Part shown: piece after piece, positions 35,301-47,002 of the stretch | Position numbering within the stretch: the stretch's first letter is position 1 | How the letters are laid out: every line of letters begins with the position of its first letter | NCBI GenBank assembly: GCA_022393335.1 | Contig: JAJEKB010021019.1 | Span: forward strand, 1,042,280-1,106,279 | From: Macrotrachela quadricornifera | Lineage: Eukaryota; Rotifera; Eurotatoria; Philodinida; Philodinidae | Reading direction: 5' to 3' | DNA: 64,000 nt | Notes under the pieces: model-generated | What the model saw: the letters and a program-made list of their open reading frames with translations, nothing else | Databases searched by the model: none | Told to the model about the DNA's origin: nothing | Made by a program: the position numbers and the translations under genes

Positions 35301-37572
35301 TGATCGAAATAGTTAATTCTTCTATAAATTGATCAATATCAAGGTCATCTGATGAAATCGCTTGTGAATCATTAGAATCGTTTTGATAGTTCATGCTCAA
35401 ACTCTCATATATATTATCAAAAGCCAGTGATAATAATAATAAACTTATTAAAAGTATGTGAAAATATTATTAAAAGAGTTTATTTTATTCATCAAATACA
35501 TGAAAAAATAATGAACAAATTTTACTTTATTAAACTACAGTCACAAATGTGACAAGACTATCTTAATAACAGTTAGTTATCGATCAAAAATGATGAAACA
35601 ATGTCCTCATCAAAATAACAATTTGTACGAATATAAGTACAAAATGTATTCAAAAAAAAGTGTAACACTGCAGTTCTTAAAGAAATTGTTGTGCAAATAA
35701 TCTGCCTATCAAAACTTTATAATCATTGATACCCGTGAATCTCTATAATTCATTGCAGTAGAATTCTAAGAACTCTTTTTGACTAATTTCCCTAATATAA
35801 TCTTCAGTAGATAAAGTTCTTTGTGTGTGTGTTTTCGTAGCATTCTTAATACGAGATACCCTACGCATATACTTCTCACAATGGTTGACGATTTAAAGTT
35901 CAGATTTCCAAAAATAGAATGTTCAATAATTCCTTTCGATCAACAAATTATGGAATATTTAAGTAATTTTCTTTTTGTAAGATTCAATATATCCACGAAT
36001 GTAAGTGACATCTCTACCAGTCGGATAGGCATTCTTATGCCAAAAAATATCATCCGGATCAAGTGTACATGAATCAATTCTCAACACTAGTTAAATACTG
36101 ATCCTACTCATAATGAAAACAGATTTCTCCTGTCTCATGAATTTTTTTTATAAGAAACAATTCATATAGATGATAAAGAGAGAAGCTCGTCAACTATTCT
36201 ATTTTTTTTGATTTAATATTGACCTATACATTCGCAACTGTGTCTATATGCATAATTCAAGAGAATATAAAATACTAAGAAGATTTTCTTTCTTTTTTAT
36301 ATGAAAATCATCAATTTTGCACGTATCGATATTTTTTTATGTCCAAAACAGAATATATTCGAAATCTTTCGACTTGATGGAATTATTCATTATCTCATAT
36401 AAATATGTTGACAAACTCTGCTTAGAAAAGTCTATTTTCTTATATCTTAGTAGATGCCAGGAATTTGTTTCTCTACCATATTTTGGTGATAATTGTCAGA
36501 TATTGGTATATATGTGATATAGCTACAATATTCTAACGTGTCTTGCACCATATCGAATTGTCGTTGGGATTGATCATAAAAAAATACCATTGTTTTTTAC
36601 TTTTATTCATTACATTATTGCACAGATTAAAGCTTCATGTTTCATTTGATTAAAAATATGATATATTCGAATATAGAACTGGGAGTTTTATATTATCTTA
36701 TGTGGCAAATATATTTTTTCTCTACCATGGACGATTTTATCTCCTGTTATCAGCATAAGCCAATTTTTAATTAATCAAAAAAAGAAAAAAGTACTTTTTC
36801 TTTTTCTGATCAATAGATATAATCTATTTTGATATCATATAGGTTTAATTTATTTGACGCATAACTTGAATAATAAAATGTAGTCACGTATGCATGCAAA
36901 ACAGCAAGGTGAATAATAAGGCCTTGATTAAATGATGTTTAGAGCAAGAATAGATTGCTATTCATAAACGTGTAACGCAAGCGTCATTACTGCATTTATT
37001 TTCTTTGACGTCGTTTATATGGGAAAAATATGAAAAAAAAACAAAGGAGGGAAAGAGACAGAAAAAGAACGATAATGTTAAGAAAGATATAATACATAGG
37101 ATATATATTTCGTCGTTGCATCAATACGTACTAGTACGAATATTTTAATACAAACTACCATTTCATAATTTTTATTTTTTTGTTAGTTTGTATTTTATTA
37201 ACTATAACAGTAAATTCGATGAGTACGTATTTATCACATTTTACTAATCTTATGCTTGCGTATGATATTTTTTCTCAATTAACAATATCTTTATTTTGAA
37301 ATAATATACAAAACAATACTAATAAAATATAAGAATATATCTACCGCATTGTCTACGCTCTCGTTCTCATTAATTGTCACAATTGATAAAGCTAATTAAT
37401 GGTATGACATGAGATTTACTTCTTGTGTTTGAAAAGTAAAAAAGTAATATTGAATAGTTTAATGAAAAGAGCTTTTGCTAAAAATAATGAAAACAACCGA
37501 GGAGAGCTTCAGTGATCCTCCTAATTTTGTATGATTGTTAAATAGTTTGAAGATATATTTTCATATACCTAG
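32390..37572. other. Long intergenic region, no gene recognised
   Basis: About 5.2 kb of AT-rich DNA. Short frames (32822-33097, 35821-36072, 36317-36517) have no recognisable character. A perfect 10-bp hairpin lies at 34283-34305. The 5' exons of the repeat protein gene at 37573 may lie in its last few hundred bases but could not be placed. Confidence 0.45.
34283..34305. repeat. Perfect 10-bp hairpin
   Basis: AAAACAGTAG, loop TAT, CTACTGTTTT. No gene nearby; no T-run that would make it a convincing terminator. Confidence 0.5.
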
Positions 37573-38586
37573 ATTTCATTACCAAAAAAATTGAAAAAAA
37601 ATTGGGTGTCGATCTAAATGGTGACGGTGTAATTGGTTCAGGTATGAATTAGTTTTATCATTTGAAATATTGTATGCCACAATCTTGTTTTATTTTGTAA
37701 AGGTTATGGTCGTGGTGGGAAAATAGTGGGTAAAATCGAGGAAGCTACACACATCGATCTAAATAAAGACGGTGTTATTGGTAAAGTTCCTCCACCTTAT
37801 TATGGATATGGTGGTCCTCCTTATTCTTCGAATTACAATCGATCTGGCAATCAGGGTATGGTCAATGAACTTGAAAGGGCGACAAATATAGATATTAATG
37901 GAGATGGACGGATCGGCGGTGGGCCACCGCCTTTTTCAAATTATCCTCCACCACATAATTCATACGGTGGTCCTCCTTATTCTTCGAATTACAATCAATC
38001 CGGCAATCAGGGTATGATCAATGAACTTGAAAAAGCAACCAACATTGATTTGAATCGAGATGGACGAATTGGCGGTGGACCACCACCTTTTTCAAATTAT
38101 CCTCCACCACATAATTCATATGGTGGTCCTCCTTATTCTTCGAATTACAATCAATCCGGCAATCAGGGTATGATTAATGAACTTGAGAAAGCAACCAACA
38201 TTGATTTGAATCGAGATGGACGAATTGGCGGTGGGCCACCACCTTTTTCAAATTATCCTCCACCACATAATTCATATGGTGGTCCTCCTTATTCTTCCAA
38301 TTACAATCAGTCCGGCAATCAGGGTATGATCAATGAACTTGAAAAGGCGACAAATATAGATATTAATGGAGATGGACGGATCGGCGGTGGGCCACCACCT
38401 TTTTCAAATTATCCCCCACCGCATAATTCATATGGTGGTCCTCCGTATTCTTCGAATTACAATCAATATGGTAACTCAGGTTTGCTTAATGAACTTGAAA
38501 AAGCGACCAATATTGATTTGAATCGAGATGGTAAAATTGGCGGTGGACCTCCTCCCATGCCAGGATACAATCCTTTTGGTTACTAA
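37573..38586 (+). CDS. Calcium-loop / Pro-Tyr repeat protein, 5' end not placed
   Basis: Exons 37573-37641 and 37703-38586 are joined by a 61-nt intron with matching phase; at least one upstream exon is missing. The product has seven copies of an acidic loop D-(L/I)-N-x-D-G-x-I-G, each preceded by a short helix (NELEKATNI). The pattern D1, N3, D5, G6, I8 is that of EF-hand or dockerin-type calcium loops, but only one helix plus loop is repeated, so a canonical EF-hand pair is not evident. The last five loops lie in exact 156-bp (52-residue) repeats whose linkers are rich in Pro, Tyr, Gly and Asn (GGPPYSSNYNQSG). Such linkers occur in N-termini of penta-EF-hand proteins and in extracellular matrix proteins. 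No signal peptide is visible in the part seen. Calcium binding is inference. Confidence 0.7.
37854..38540 (+). repeat. Coding tandem repeat, 156-bp period
   Basis: The (G/A)TCAATGAACTTGA-type anchor occurs at 37861, 38017, 38173, 38329 and (diverged) 38485, with exactly 156 bp between each. Middle copies are nearly identical, so recent unequal exchange or conversion is likely. Confidence 0.9.
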
Positions 38587-39640
38587 CATTGATTGTACTA
38601 TGATAAAACTATTATTTTTTTTTCTCCACTTTAACCTTGTATTATAATTGTCAGTGAAAATTTTACAATGATCATTCTACTTATATTCAATTTCATAAAA
38701 TACAACTAAGAATCTTGAAGTAAACAATGATTTTGAGCGAATGTGCACGAGATAAGCCGTTTAAATTCGTAGAAATTTTAAAATATTGCTTATTAAACTC
38801 TTGCTTAATTTTTCTAGATGCTCCAAGTAGAAAAATATGGCACAAATTTGGTAAAAGATGCAGAACTCTCTATAATAATTCGAATCAAAACTTGAGAAGT
38901 CTCATCTGATTTTTATTCGTTCACATTTCTTTTATATTATATAAATATGTTTTTGAATTACAACTACCTAGAGGAAAGAATTCAAGTCTCAGACCTCGTC
39001 GAATTCTATAGAAAACGTCAAAGAATCCGATCACTTCTGACAAACTTCAATCAATAGAATCTTATTGAATTTATATCTTGATATTGGATATTATTTGAAT
39101 GCTGCACTCATTTACCACTTTCTCTAGTATTTCTTATAGTATAGTTAAACGGAAATTAACAGTTTCAAATAAACATCATCTTTAAATATTGCCAGTAGTA
39201 CTAGTTGAATAATAAATCTAGATAATACAAAAAACAGATAATTATATTTCTTTAAACTTACAATTACACGTTTGTCTAATTATAAATCTAAACAGAGAAT
39301 AAAAATGGTAATTATGTTATACTTTTCTAATCAGCTATCAAAATTTTGATTTTCTCGACTGTATGAAGAATCATATAAAATCAATTGCCTGAGTCAAAAG
39401 TCAGAAAAATATGGGCAAAGATGGGGTACTCATTAAGCAGGTGCTCCTCTTTATAGAAAAAGTACTTCATCGTCTCATTTGTATATCGCATATGGACTAA
39501 GAAAATGATGATAAGTTACTATAAAAAAAGAGTGATGTTTTCATGTATACATCCATGATCATAATAGTGATTCCTACAAACAACTGCGACTTTTATAAAA
39601 TACTCATCGCTGATGATGTACTAGTAGAGTTTGTACGCGA
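38587..39640. other. Intergenic, no gene recognised
   Basis: No supported feature. The frame at 38727-38909 is judged to be chance. Confidence 0.4.
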
Positions 39641-39659
39641 ATAAAATTTTGCTCAACGA

Positions 39660-40240
39660 AATGGTTAACAGTTTTGCCATTGTGGTTGAACAAAGACTGA
39701 TGGCTCAAGAAAGAAGACATTGAAAGATACTACATTCAAAATTTATCCAGTAATACGCTGTACAAATCGAAAATATCCCAATCAATTGAGTATTCATAAA
39801 AATACTTTTTTTCTCGTTTTCTGATACATTGGATCGATCGATTTGTAAACTCAACATGCAAACTATTCTGGAAATTATATAGTTATGGTATCAGGTACTT
39901 CCATCTTCGGCAATTGTTAGTATGGTATAAGTTTCAGGCCCAACTGGCATGATTAGACTAATTTTCTGCGAAAAGTGAGTGTGTTTCATATTTTTAAAAG
40001 AGTATCCACCATGAATGTTTTATTCATAGGTGTGCCAAGAAGCTTTGAACGGTGTGCTGCAAATAGGTGGAATAGGAGAGATTGTGCAAATCGATGAGTC
40101 GCTGTTTTAAGGATAATGAAAGTGTCACCGGAACCGTCTTTTATTAGATAACCAAAAATAATAAAGGCACTTTTTTCTATAGAGAGAAGCACTAGCTTAA
40201 ATGTATAGTGCATTCACGGTGAAGCACCTGCTTGATGAAT
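39660..40240 (+). pseudogene. Merlin-type (ISXO2/IS1595-like) transposase relic
   Basis: Plus-strand fragments in several frames match the order of Merlin transposases. At about 39757 there is a Cys/basic segment (RCTNRKYPNQLSIHKNTFF), corresponding to the WxC..C...S.R.GTFF region. At 40030-40110 the clearest block reads VCQEALNGVLQIGGIGEI, then VQIDESLF, where the family has IGG.G..VEIDES with the first catalytic Asp. After the stop at 40108 further matching pieces (PKIIKALFSIERSTSLNV) continue in another frame to about 40210. Multiple stops make it inactive. Termini were not found. The minus-strand frame at 39986-40213 is a shadow of this relic. Confidence 0.6.
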
Positions 40241-40431
40241 GCCATATGAAACTGTTCCTAAATGAATATTGATAATATATATCATATGGTTGTATTCTTA
40301 CTTTTGATAAATTTTTTTATTCGACAATGTTCTGTATATTTATTTATTAATTTAAAAGAATTAAAACAAAATTTTTAGTCATTTAAAATATTTGATGATT
40401 TTATTGTATAAAATCATTTTGAATTTCTCGA

Positions 40432-42204
40432 TTAAATTTTAAAAAAAAATGAATATTCTCGAAAATATTTCATTTGATAGTTTATTCTAATTTCATTAAT
40501 ATCTAAATATTCAATGAGTTTGTTCAAATTTGTTTTAGAAGAATCATTGCATGGAATTATTTCAGGAATATAAATTGTTAATGTTTTTAAATTTTTAAAA
40601 TTCTTTAATATTTTCATGATAATATTTGCATGCCATTGAGATATTTCTAGACTATAATATAAATAAAAAAATATATGTTGAACATTAGAAAAATAAACAT
40701 AGGTTATATCTGTTAATTGTTTCAATTCTGAATCTATATTTATATTTAATTGTTGTATTTTTTCATTTAATATTGAAACAAATGAATTTTCTATTGAAGG
40801 TAATTTTGCATTATTTAACATTAAATGTTTCAAATTGGGTAATGAATAAAATAACCATTTATCATCATCTATGATAGATTCTTTAGTACATTCAATTGTC
40901 GTTATATTATTTAAGTTTACATGAATTTTTTCTCTTTCATTATTTTTATTTATATTATTAGAATAAACTGAACTAAATTTAATTAAAGTTAAATTCGGCA
41001 TTTTAATTTTAAGATTTTTTAGAAAGTTTCTATTATATCGTTGTAATGAACATAATTCAATAGATTTAACATAAAACCATATTTGATGATTAGTATTTAG
41101 AATTTGATAATTATTTGATTTAATTTCGTTAAAATCATTAAAAAATTCATAAAGATAATCAAATTTAAATGGTAATGTATAGAAATAATTTTTATGCATT
41201 CCAAATGACCATTTATGATCATTAAAATTTGATAAAATCATGTCATTATTATAAGAATTTTCATCTAATTTAGCATAGAGATGAAATTGTTTAAGTTCTG
41301 TCATTGTTTGTAATAATTGTTGAAGTTTTATACTATTAAATGGAAATTCATCTTTGGTTTTGATTTTAATATTAACTAGATTTATTGATAAACAAATTAA
41401 TGATGATGAAAATTGTTGAATATCATTTATAAATTGATTAAAATTGAGTTGTTGATTAAATGTTAGATTTGATTGTTTTATATTCTGATCAAATTTTAAA
41501 TATAATTTTTTTAATTTTATTTCAATCTTATTTATTAAATTTTTATTTCTATATGGAAATTTTGATCGAATATTTAAATATTTTATATTTGGTGTATATG
41601 AAATCAATGAAAAAATATCACCAAAATCATTTAATATTAATGTTAATGAATTTAAATGAATATTAATTCTATAATTATTTATATTCATTAGTTCAAAAGA
41701 TGGTATGATTGATGAATATTGAAATATTTTTAATGAATTTTCATGATTAAAAATTTTTTGAAGTATATAATTTTGATTAGTTAAATGATTATTGTATAAT
41801 TGATAGGAAAATAATTGATTTTCTTTGATTTTTAATGAATTTAATGTATTAAATTGATTAATTTCGAATATTAATTTAATTTGTTCATCTGGATAACCAA
41901 ATGATGATGAGATAATTATTGATTTTAAATTTGAAAAAATTGAAAATGGAAAAGATAAATCAATTGTTTTTATATTTAAAATTTGTATATAAGATTGAAT
42001 AATTGATAAAATATTTTTCCATGTATTTAAATTAGTTGTTGGTAATACTAAATAATTTAAAAATTGTTTATTATTTAATAATAAATTTCTTAATCGTTCA
42101 TTAATATTAAAAAATGTGTAAATAATATCATTAGTTGATAAATATTCAAATATTTCAATAATAATTTCATTAGGTAAACACTCAAGCTGTGTTTTGGATT
42201 CCAT
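40432..42204 (-). CDS. F-box protein with leucine-rich-like C-terminal domain
   Basis: A single exon of 590 codons, intact. Residues ~8-48 form an F-box (LECLPNEIIIEIFEYLSTND, then INERLRNLL), the domain that binds SKP1 in SCF ubiquitin ligases. The rest is a run of irregular leucine/isoleucine-rich segments (for example LKSIIISSSF, NLKHLMLNNAKLP, LKTLTIYIPEII) consistent with a solenoid that recruits substrates. Codon use is extremely AT-rich (many Asn, Ile, Lys), in line with the locus. Proteins of this shape form large families in bdelloid rotifers. Remnants of a relative are seen at 52376-52727 and possibly 58640-58825. Confidence 0.85.
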   Translation of the reverse strand: MESKTQLECLPNEIIIEIFEYLSTNDIIYTFFNINERLRNLLLNNKQFLNYLVLPTTNLNTWKNILSIIQSYIQILNIKTIDLSFPFSIFSNLKSIIISSSFGYPDEQIKLIFEINQFNTLNSLKIKENQLFSYQLYNNHLTNQNYILQKIFNHENSLKIFQYSSIIPSFELMNINNYRINIHLNSLTLILNDFGDIFSLISYTPNIKYLNIRSKFPYRNKNLINKIEIKLKKLYLKFDQNIKQSNLTFNQQLNFNQFINDIQQFSSSLICLSINLVNIKIKTKDEFPFNSIKLQQLLQTMTELKQFHLYAKLDENSYNNDMILSNFNDHKWSFGMHKNYFYTLPFKFDYLYEFFNDFNEIKSNNYQILNTNHQIWFYVKSIELCSLQRYNRNFLKNLKIKMPNLTLIKFSSVYSNNINKNNEREKIHVNLNNITTIECTKESIIDDDKWLFYSLPNLKHLMLNNAKLPSIENSFVSILNEKIQQLNINIDSELKQLTDITYVYFSNVQHIFFYLYYSLEISQWHANIIMKILKNFKNLKTLTIYIPEIIPCNDSSKTNLNKLIEYLDINEIRINYQMKYFREYSFFFKI

Positions 42205-43441
42205 GTTTATCGCATATATATTTAAGATATAAATATAGTGATATTTTTCTTATCTTAAATGTGTAATGATGATATGGTACATAGAAATAGCTTATATTTA
42301 TATACTAAAGTTTCAACGAATGTAAAGCAGTTTTAATTCTTTCGAAAGTTTTGTTAATAATTTTTTTTAAATTCTGAGTAGAATTAGTAATGTATAATTG
42401 TTTTTTTTATATACATGTCTCTAATTGATATTAAGTTCGTAGAAAGAAAAACATCAAAAATGTTATTAATACAGCTTCACCATACTTGTATTTTGCATTG
42501 ATACATGAATAATATATGCTCATATAGCATCAATAGCGTTGCTGATTTTGACATTCTTTTTCTTTCTATTAAAATCACACATATCATACTATTAGAATTT
42601 TGTCATATTCTTTTTAAGTTGCTGTTTTGGTTTGCAGGAGTGCGTTTCGAAGAACAGAGACACATAAGAGACTGAATTGGTTCACTAATATTTATTTTTT
42701 GATTCAACTTCATTGAATCATATATCAACAGAAAGTACATATTGAAACTAATATTTTAATACTAGTTTCATTAGGTTTTGTAGTCAAGTTTTGAAAGCTA
42801 AATATTATTAATTTAATAATTGAATTTTTCATTGGACATTTGATATTGATTTAATTTCAGCATAAGAAAATAAGAAAGAATAATATTGAAATTATTGAAT
42901 AAGGTCTCATTTGTATATAAATATATATGTATTACTAATTGATAATTCAATTTTAGCATACGTAATAAGTAATAAAGAATAATATTGAAATTATGGATTT
43001 GATATCCATTTAATGGAGCTTCAATTCTATATATCGAATGAACCAGATTAAATAAATATTTTTTATTTCTGTAATCAATTAATCATTCTTTATCCGATTG
43101 AGTCATAGTTTTTTTGCTCGATTTGTTCCGTGCTCTTCCACAAACGAGAATATTTCTCTTCTATTTGCAGTTATTCTAATAATGTTCTCGATAATCAAAT
43201 ATAAAGGCCTTGAACAACTTCATGAAATGGCACATCTCAAATTGGTACTAATTTCGAAATGTTACGAATTTATGAACACAAAAAATAGAGATAAATAATT
43301 GTATAGATACGACTAGGTTTGAACGCAACTGATGTAAGAAGAATTATTTACGAATTACTAGAAATAGAGTACAATATATTGTAGTCCAGGAAAGAGCTTT
43401 CTCTATTTTGGAATATAATTTTACGGCTGATATCTGGTACA
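42205..43441. other. Intergenic, no gene recognised
   Basis: Contains a local direct duplication: a segment like AAGAATAATATTGAAATTAT occurs at about 42877 and 42976. No gene is supported. Confidence 0.4.
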
Positions 43442-44079
43442 CCGACAATTGAGCCCCCGACAGTTGAGCCCCCATTGTATTTATCATCTCCTTAGATCTT
43501 GAATGTTCACTCAATGTGTTAGTATTACCTTTGCCAGAAATTTGTAATCACTCTATTTGCTTCGCGGTATCCATCTCTTTTTCTGTATTCATTCATCGCT
43601 CCCACCTATAAGTAGGCCGGTTATAATTTAGATAAAGCATGTGATAAACAACTATATTGATCTCTTGTCATCCATTCGTCACTACTGACTCTATCCTAAT
43701 CGATTACTATTATTCGATAATGTCAATTGTAAAATCCTCCATAAGCCAGATTAACCTCTACTTGATGGTTGTGTTTATCGACGTGCTAAAACATCTAAAA
43801 CCATCTGACGTTGTAATCAAAATAATTGTGCAGGTCTATGCGAACTTGATAATGAGTGAAAAGTTGCAGGTACGACAAGTAAAATTAAGAAAACATGCAA
43901 AATATGAACGTTTGAATAAACAATTAGTTTCTTCTTTTCATTTGATTACAAAAGGCGTGGATTTTAAAATAGCAAGAACACTGTTCAATTTTTAATATGA
44001 TTTTTACTATGTTCCGAATAAATTTATTTTCTTGTGTTTTCTAATTCTTCTTTATGCTCGGGGCTCAACTGTCGGGTCA
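43442..44079. mobile_element. Non-autonomous element with GACAGTTGAGCCCC ends
   Basis: The left end carries ACCGACAATTGAGCCCC and, directly after it, CCGACAGTTGAGCCCC. The right end (44060-44078) carries GGGGCTCAACTGTCGGG, its inverted counterpart. The interior has an open frame of 112 codons (43657-43995, basic C-terminal half, QVRQVKLRKHAKYERLN) with no recognised family. Clear target duplications were not found, so the boundaries are approximate. It lies immediately 5' of the VIT/VWA gene remnant and may mark where that gene was truncated. Confidence 0.6.
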
Positions 44080-44116
44080 TTGATAAGCGATATTCAAATA
44101 TTGTTATTTTTTTTAG

Positions 44117-47002
44117 TTTATGATCGAAAATCAAACGATCCAATGTATTTAGTTCGTATTAGATCATCTTTTCATAGTTCGGTATTTCACTTTTTCTATC
44201 TTTTCTTAGCTCGATGGTCAAATTACAACTGTGACACAGAACTTTTCTGGTGAACTTTTGACTTCATTCAGTAATTTGTTTTTTGTTGTTGTTTGAGAGA
44301 TATATATCCTACAATTGTATACGAATTCAGGTCAAGCGACCAGTGTTCCATGTCTCATTAAACTGAAAGATATTCAATCGACAAGTCCAATGATTGAAGA
44401 ACTCATCGAACTTCAACCTGAGGTAATATCATTTTCAAAGTTCTGTATCGATTTATTTTCTTTATATTTGATTCAAACTAGTGGCGTAACCAGGGTAGGG
44501 CATGAGTAGGCGCCGCCCACTCACCAGACCTGTTTGCCCACTCACCCGGAATTTTTGAAAACCGAACTTTTTATTTTTACAACAGTATCTGTTTGGGAGC
44601 GATCTATAGGGTGTCTGGAAAGTCCTTAGAGTTTGGAAAGTTTGAATATCTTCAGCATTCTTCACCCATATAAGCCGTATTTTTTTCTGAGAATAGAGGA
44701 CAGAGAACGGTTTCTAATCATAAAGGAACAGTTCTTCTATCTTCATAAAACCACCAAACGTTTCCTCACTATATTACTGATTACTTTAATGAGGATTTAT
44801 TCATCATTCAAGAATAACTCTGTTTTTGTAGTTTTTTGCTGAAAACTGGATCACATACGAAGTTTAGTCATTATGTTATTTCCAGCAGTGGCAAAATTCA
44901 TCACAAGCAGAATTCAAGAATTTTTCTATTAAGATTTTTTTTTATATGACGTGATAGAAGACCCGGGGTCTTTTATTATGGAGTGGGGTTTACTTGACTA
45001 AAATCAAAATTTTGCTTCAAGTTTTGTATTGCCAGTAGAATTATGGTAAAATTTAATTAGAATTTTGCTTGTGTCAGCAGAATTGTTATTTATTATATAG
45101 TGAAGAACGTTGCGATTGAGAATCCGTTCACAGAAAAGAATTATGATAGAATTCTGATGATCATCAAAGAGTTTTGTTCATGTATACAAACAAAATTCTT
45201 TCACGATCATCAGAGTTCAAGCACAATTCTACTGAGAATATAAAAGTCTAAACAGAATTTTTATTTACATCATCGGATGGAGTGTACAACAGATCATGGT
45301 TCTGCTGAAATAACCAAAAATCTAACTAAGTTCTAACATAATTCTACCGTAAAAGTAAAATTCTAAGCAAAATTTTGTTATTGATCAAGGATATAGTATA
45401 CTAGAATGGGTAATTATTCTGCTGAAAAAACAAAAGTCTAAAATAATTCCAGCGTAGTTCTGCTGAAAAAACAAAAGTCTAAAATAATTCCAGCGTAGTT
45501 CTGCTGAAAAAACAAAATTCTAAGCAGAATTTTATTTTTGATCTAGGATATAGTATACTGGAATGGATAATTATTCTGCTGGAAAAACAAAAATCTTACT
45601 CAATTCTGGTAAAATTCTTTTGAAAAATAGAATTCTAATGAAAAATCTAGTTTTGAGATTTGACTCATAGGCACAGAGTAGCAGAATTCTTGTGGAAGGC
45701 AGAATTCTAAGTTAATTTTAATAGAAGCGAATTAGAACTGGTGTTTTATTACTAGAGTTCTTAATGTTATACTATATATTGATACTGTACTAAAATTCTG
45801 AAATTCTGTTTGCGAAGAATTTTGCCTGCCCTCATTATTTCTCTTTTTATTTTGAAGCATATAGAAAAGACGCTAATACAAACGCATGTGAACATTAACT
45901 GCACTGCTTGATAAAAAGTAAAGCAATATTCTACGATATCGGACTATAGCTATGAGCAAGAAACATTTCTGTACACTTTACCTATGTAGTGAGGAAAAGT
46001 TTGGTGGTTTTATGACCATGAATGGACTGTTCCTCCAAAAATAGAAACTTCTTTCTGTCCTTTATCCTCAGAAAAAATTCGGCTTATATGGTTGAAGGAT
46101 GTTGAAGATATTCAAATTTTCCCAACTTTAAAGACTTTTCGGACAACCTATATGTGTTTTAGCAGTGGAGCGCGACTTTGTGATTGACTTCGAGAAACTC
46201 ATAGATGATTTTGCTGATTTGCATAAAAATAGTAGAATTTTGTTAAAGTAAAGTCTTTGTAACCTTTGGATTCAGATATTTTCTTCATTTAATAAAAAAT
46301 AGTAACATTTAAAGCGTAATTTTAAGAGTAAATAAGCTAAAATCTTTTCGTAATGCGAGAAAAATATATGTTGCATCACTATATAAATATTATATAGTAT
46401 TTTTAAAAATCGGTAGGGCCGCGCCCACTCACCCGGCAAATCCTGGTTACGCCACTAATTCAAACACAGGATGGTTCATTTACTTTAAATAAAGATTTAG
46501 CTGATATATTTCATGTTGATGTCGATACTTTCAATGATGTAGAAAAATATTTACGCGAGCACGGTTTTAACTCGCTCGGTAAGATGGTATGGTACATTAA
46601 AGAAATCTAAACTTTTATTTTCTTAGCTTTGAATATACAAAACGAAATTCTTCGTTTAATCGGTACAGATGTCATTCTACTTTGGCTCGTTTTTCAATTT
46701 CAAGATTTACAACAAAATTCATGCCAATTTGTTTTTAATATTGAACAAATCAAAGTGAATTGTTTTTCTTCCAACCCTCTCAATTAGTCTATCTCTCTAT
46801 TGTTAAGGTTTATCTCTGTGACTATTTACTATCTAACATGAACGAACGAATTACCAAAGCGATCAAATTCTATCAAGAAACAAGCCAGCGTAATGGTATC
46901 TATTGTAAACAATTAGAATTACATGATTCATCATGGGATATGTTTATTCAACATCTAGTTATCGGAATCAGTGATTCGAATGACAAAATCTGCTATATAT
47001 AG
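44117..47002 (+). CDS. 3' part of a VIT/VWA-domain protein gene (VWA5/PARP4-like)
   Basis: Exons 44117-44151 (least certain), 44210-44270, 44331-44422, 46470-46578, 46627-46754 and 46808-47002, with consistent phases and a final stop at 47002. The encoded C-terminal part includes IELQPE joined to DGSFTLNKDLADIF, then IQNEILRLIGTDVILLWLVF and an amphipathic helical end (FYQETSQRNGIYCK). The order 'LQ..DGSW.L...L...', a hydrophobic helix, then a short helix matches the C-terminus of VWA5A and related vault-PARP-like proteins. The N-terminal VIT and VWA domains are absent; sequence upstream of 44117 is a transposon. Either the 5' part is lost or it lies across the element. One intron has grown to 2 kb by transposon insertion, yet its splice sites remain intact. 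Confidence 0.6.
44471..46465. mobile_element. hAT element (44479-46457) in an intron, TSD ATTCAAAC
   Basis: Perfect 16-bp TIRs TAGTGGCGTAACCAGG (44479-44494) and CCTGGTTACGCCACTA (46442-46457), flanked by ATTCAAAC at 44471-44478 and 46458-46465. The hosted intron's acceptor (ACAG, ending 46469) begins in the right duplication. Most of the 1979 bp is a second, nested element. Subterminal CCCACTCACCCGG words recur near both ends. There is no transposase frame. Confidence 0.88.
44605..46152. mobile_element. Tc1/mariner-type element (44607-46150) nested in the hAT
   Basis: The ends are TAGGGTGTCTGGAAAGTC and the complement of TAGGTTGTCCGAAAAGTC, each flanked by TA. Inverted similarity extends about 190 bp per arm (for example AACAGTTCTTC.. 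against its partner, and the CATATAAGCCG block). The interior (44880-45830) is a field of AGAATTCT/AAAATTCT words with no coding potential. A tandem block of about 41-44 bp (TTCTGCTGAAAAAACAAAAG...) is repeated 2.5 times at 45418-45525. Confidence 0.8.

Noticed and set aside
37854..38540. 156-bp repeat as CRISPR-like or non-coding satellite
   Set aside because: The period is a multiple of three, the frame is open throughout and ends at a stop; it is a coding repeat in a eukaryotic gene.
39986..40213. Minus-strand 75-codon frame as a gene
   Set aside because: The opposite strand matches a Merlin transposase block; this frame is its shadow.
41460..41666. Plus-strand frame inside the F-box gene
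   Set aside because: Antisense shadow of the intact 590-codon F-box protein.
43442..44079. 112-codon frame (43657-43995) as a host gene
   Set aside because: It lies wholly between inverted GACAGTTGAGCCCC ends and has no recognisable domain; treated as transposon interior.
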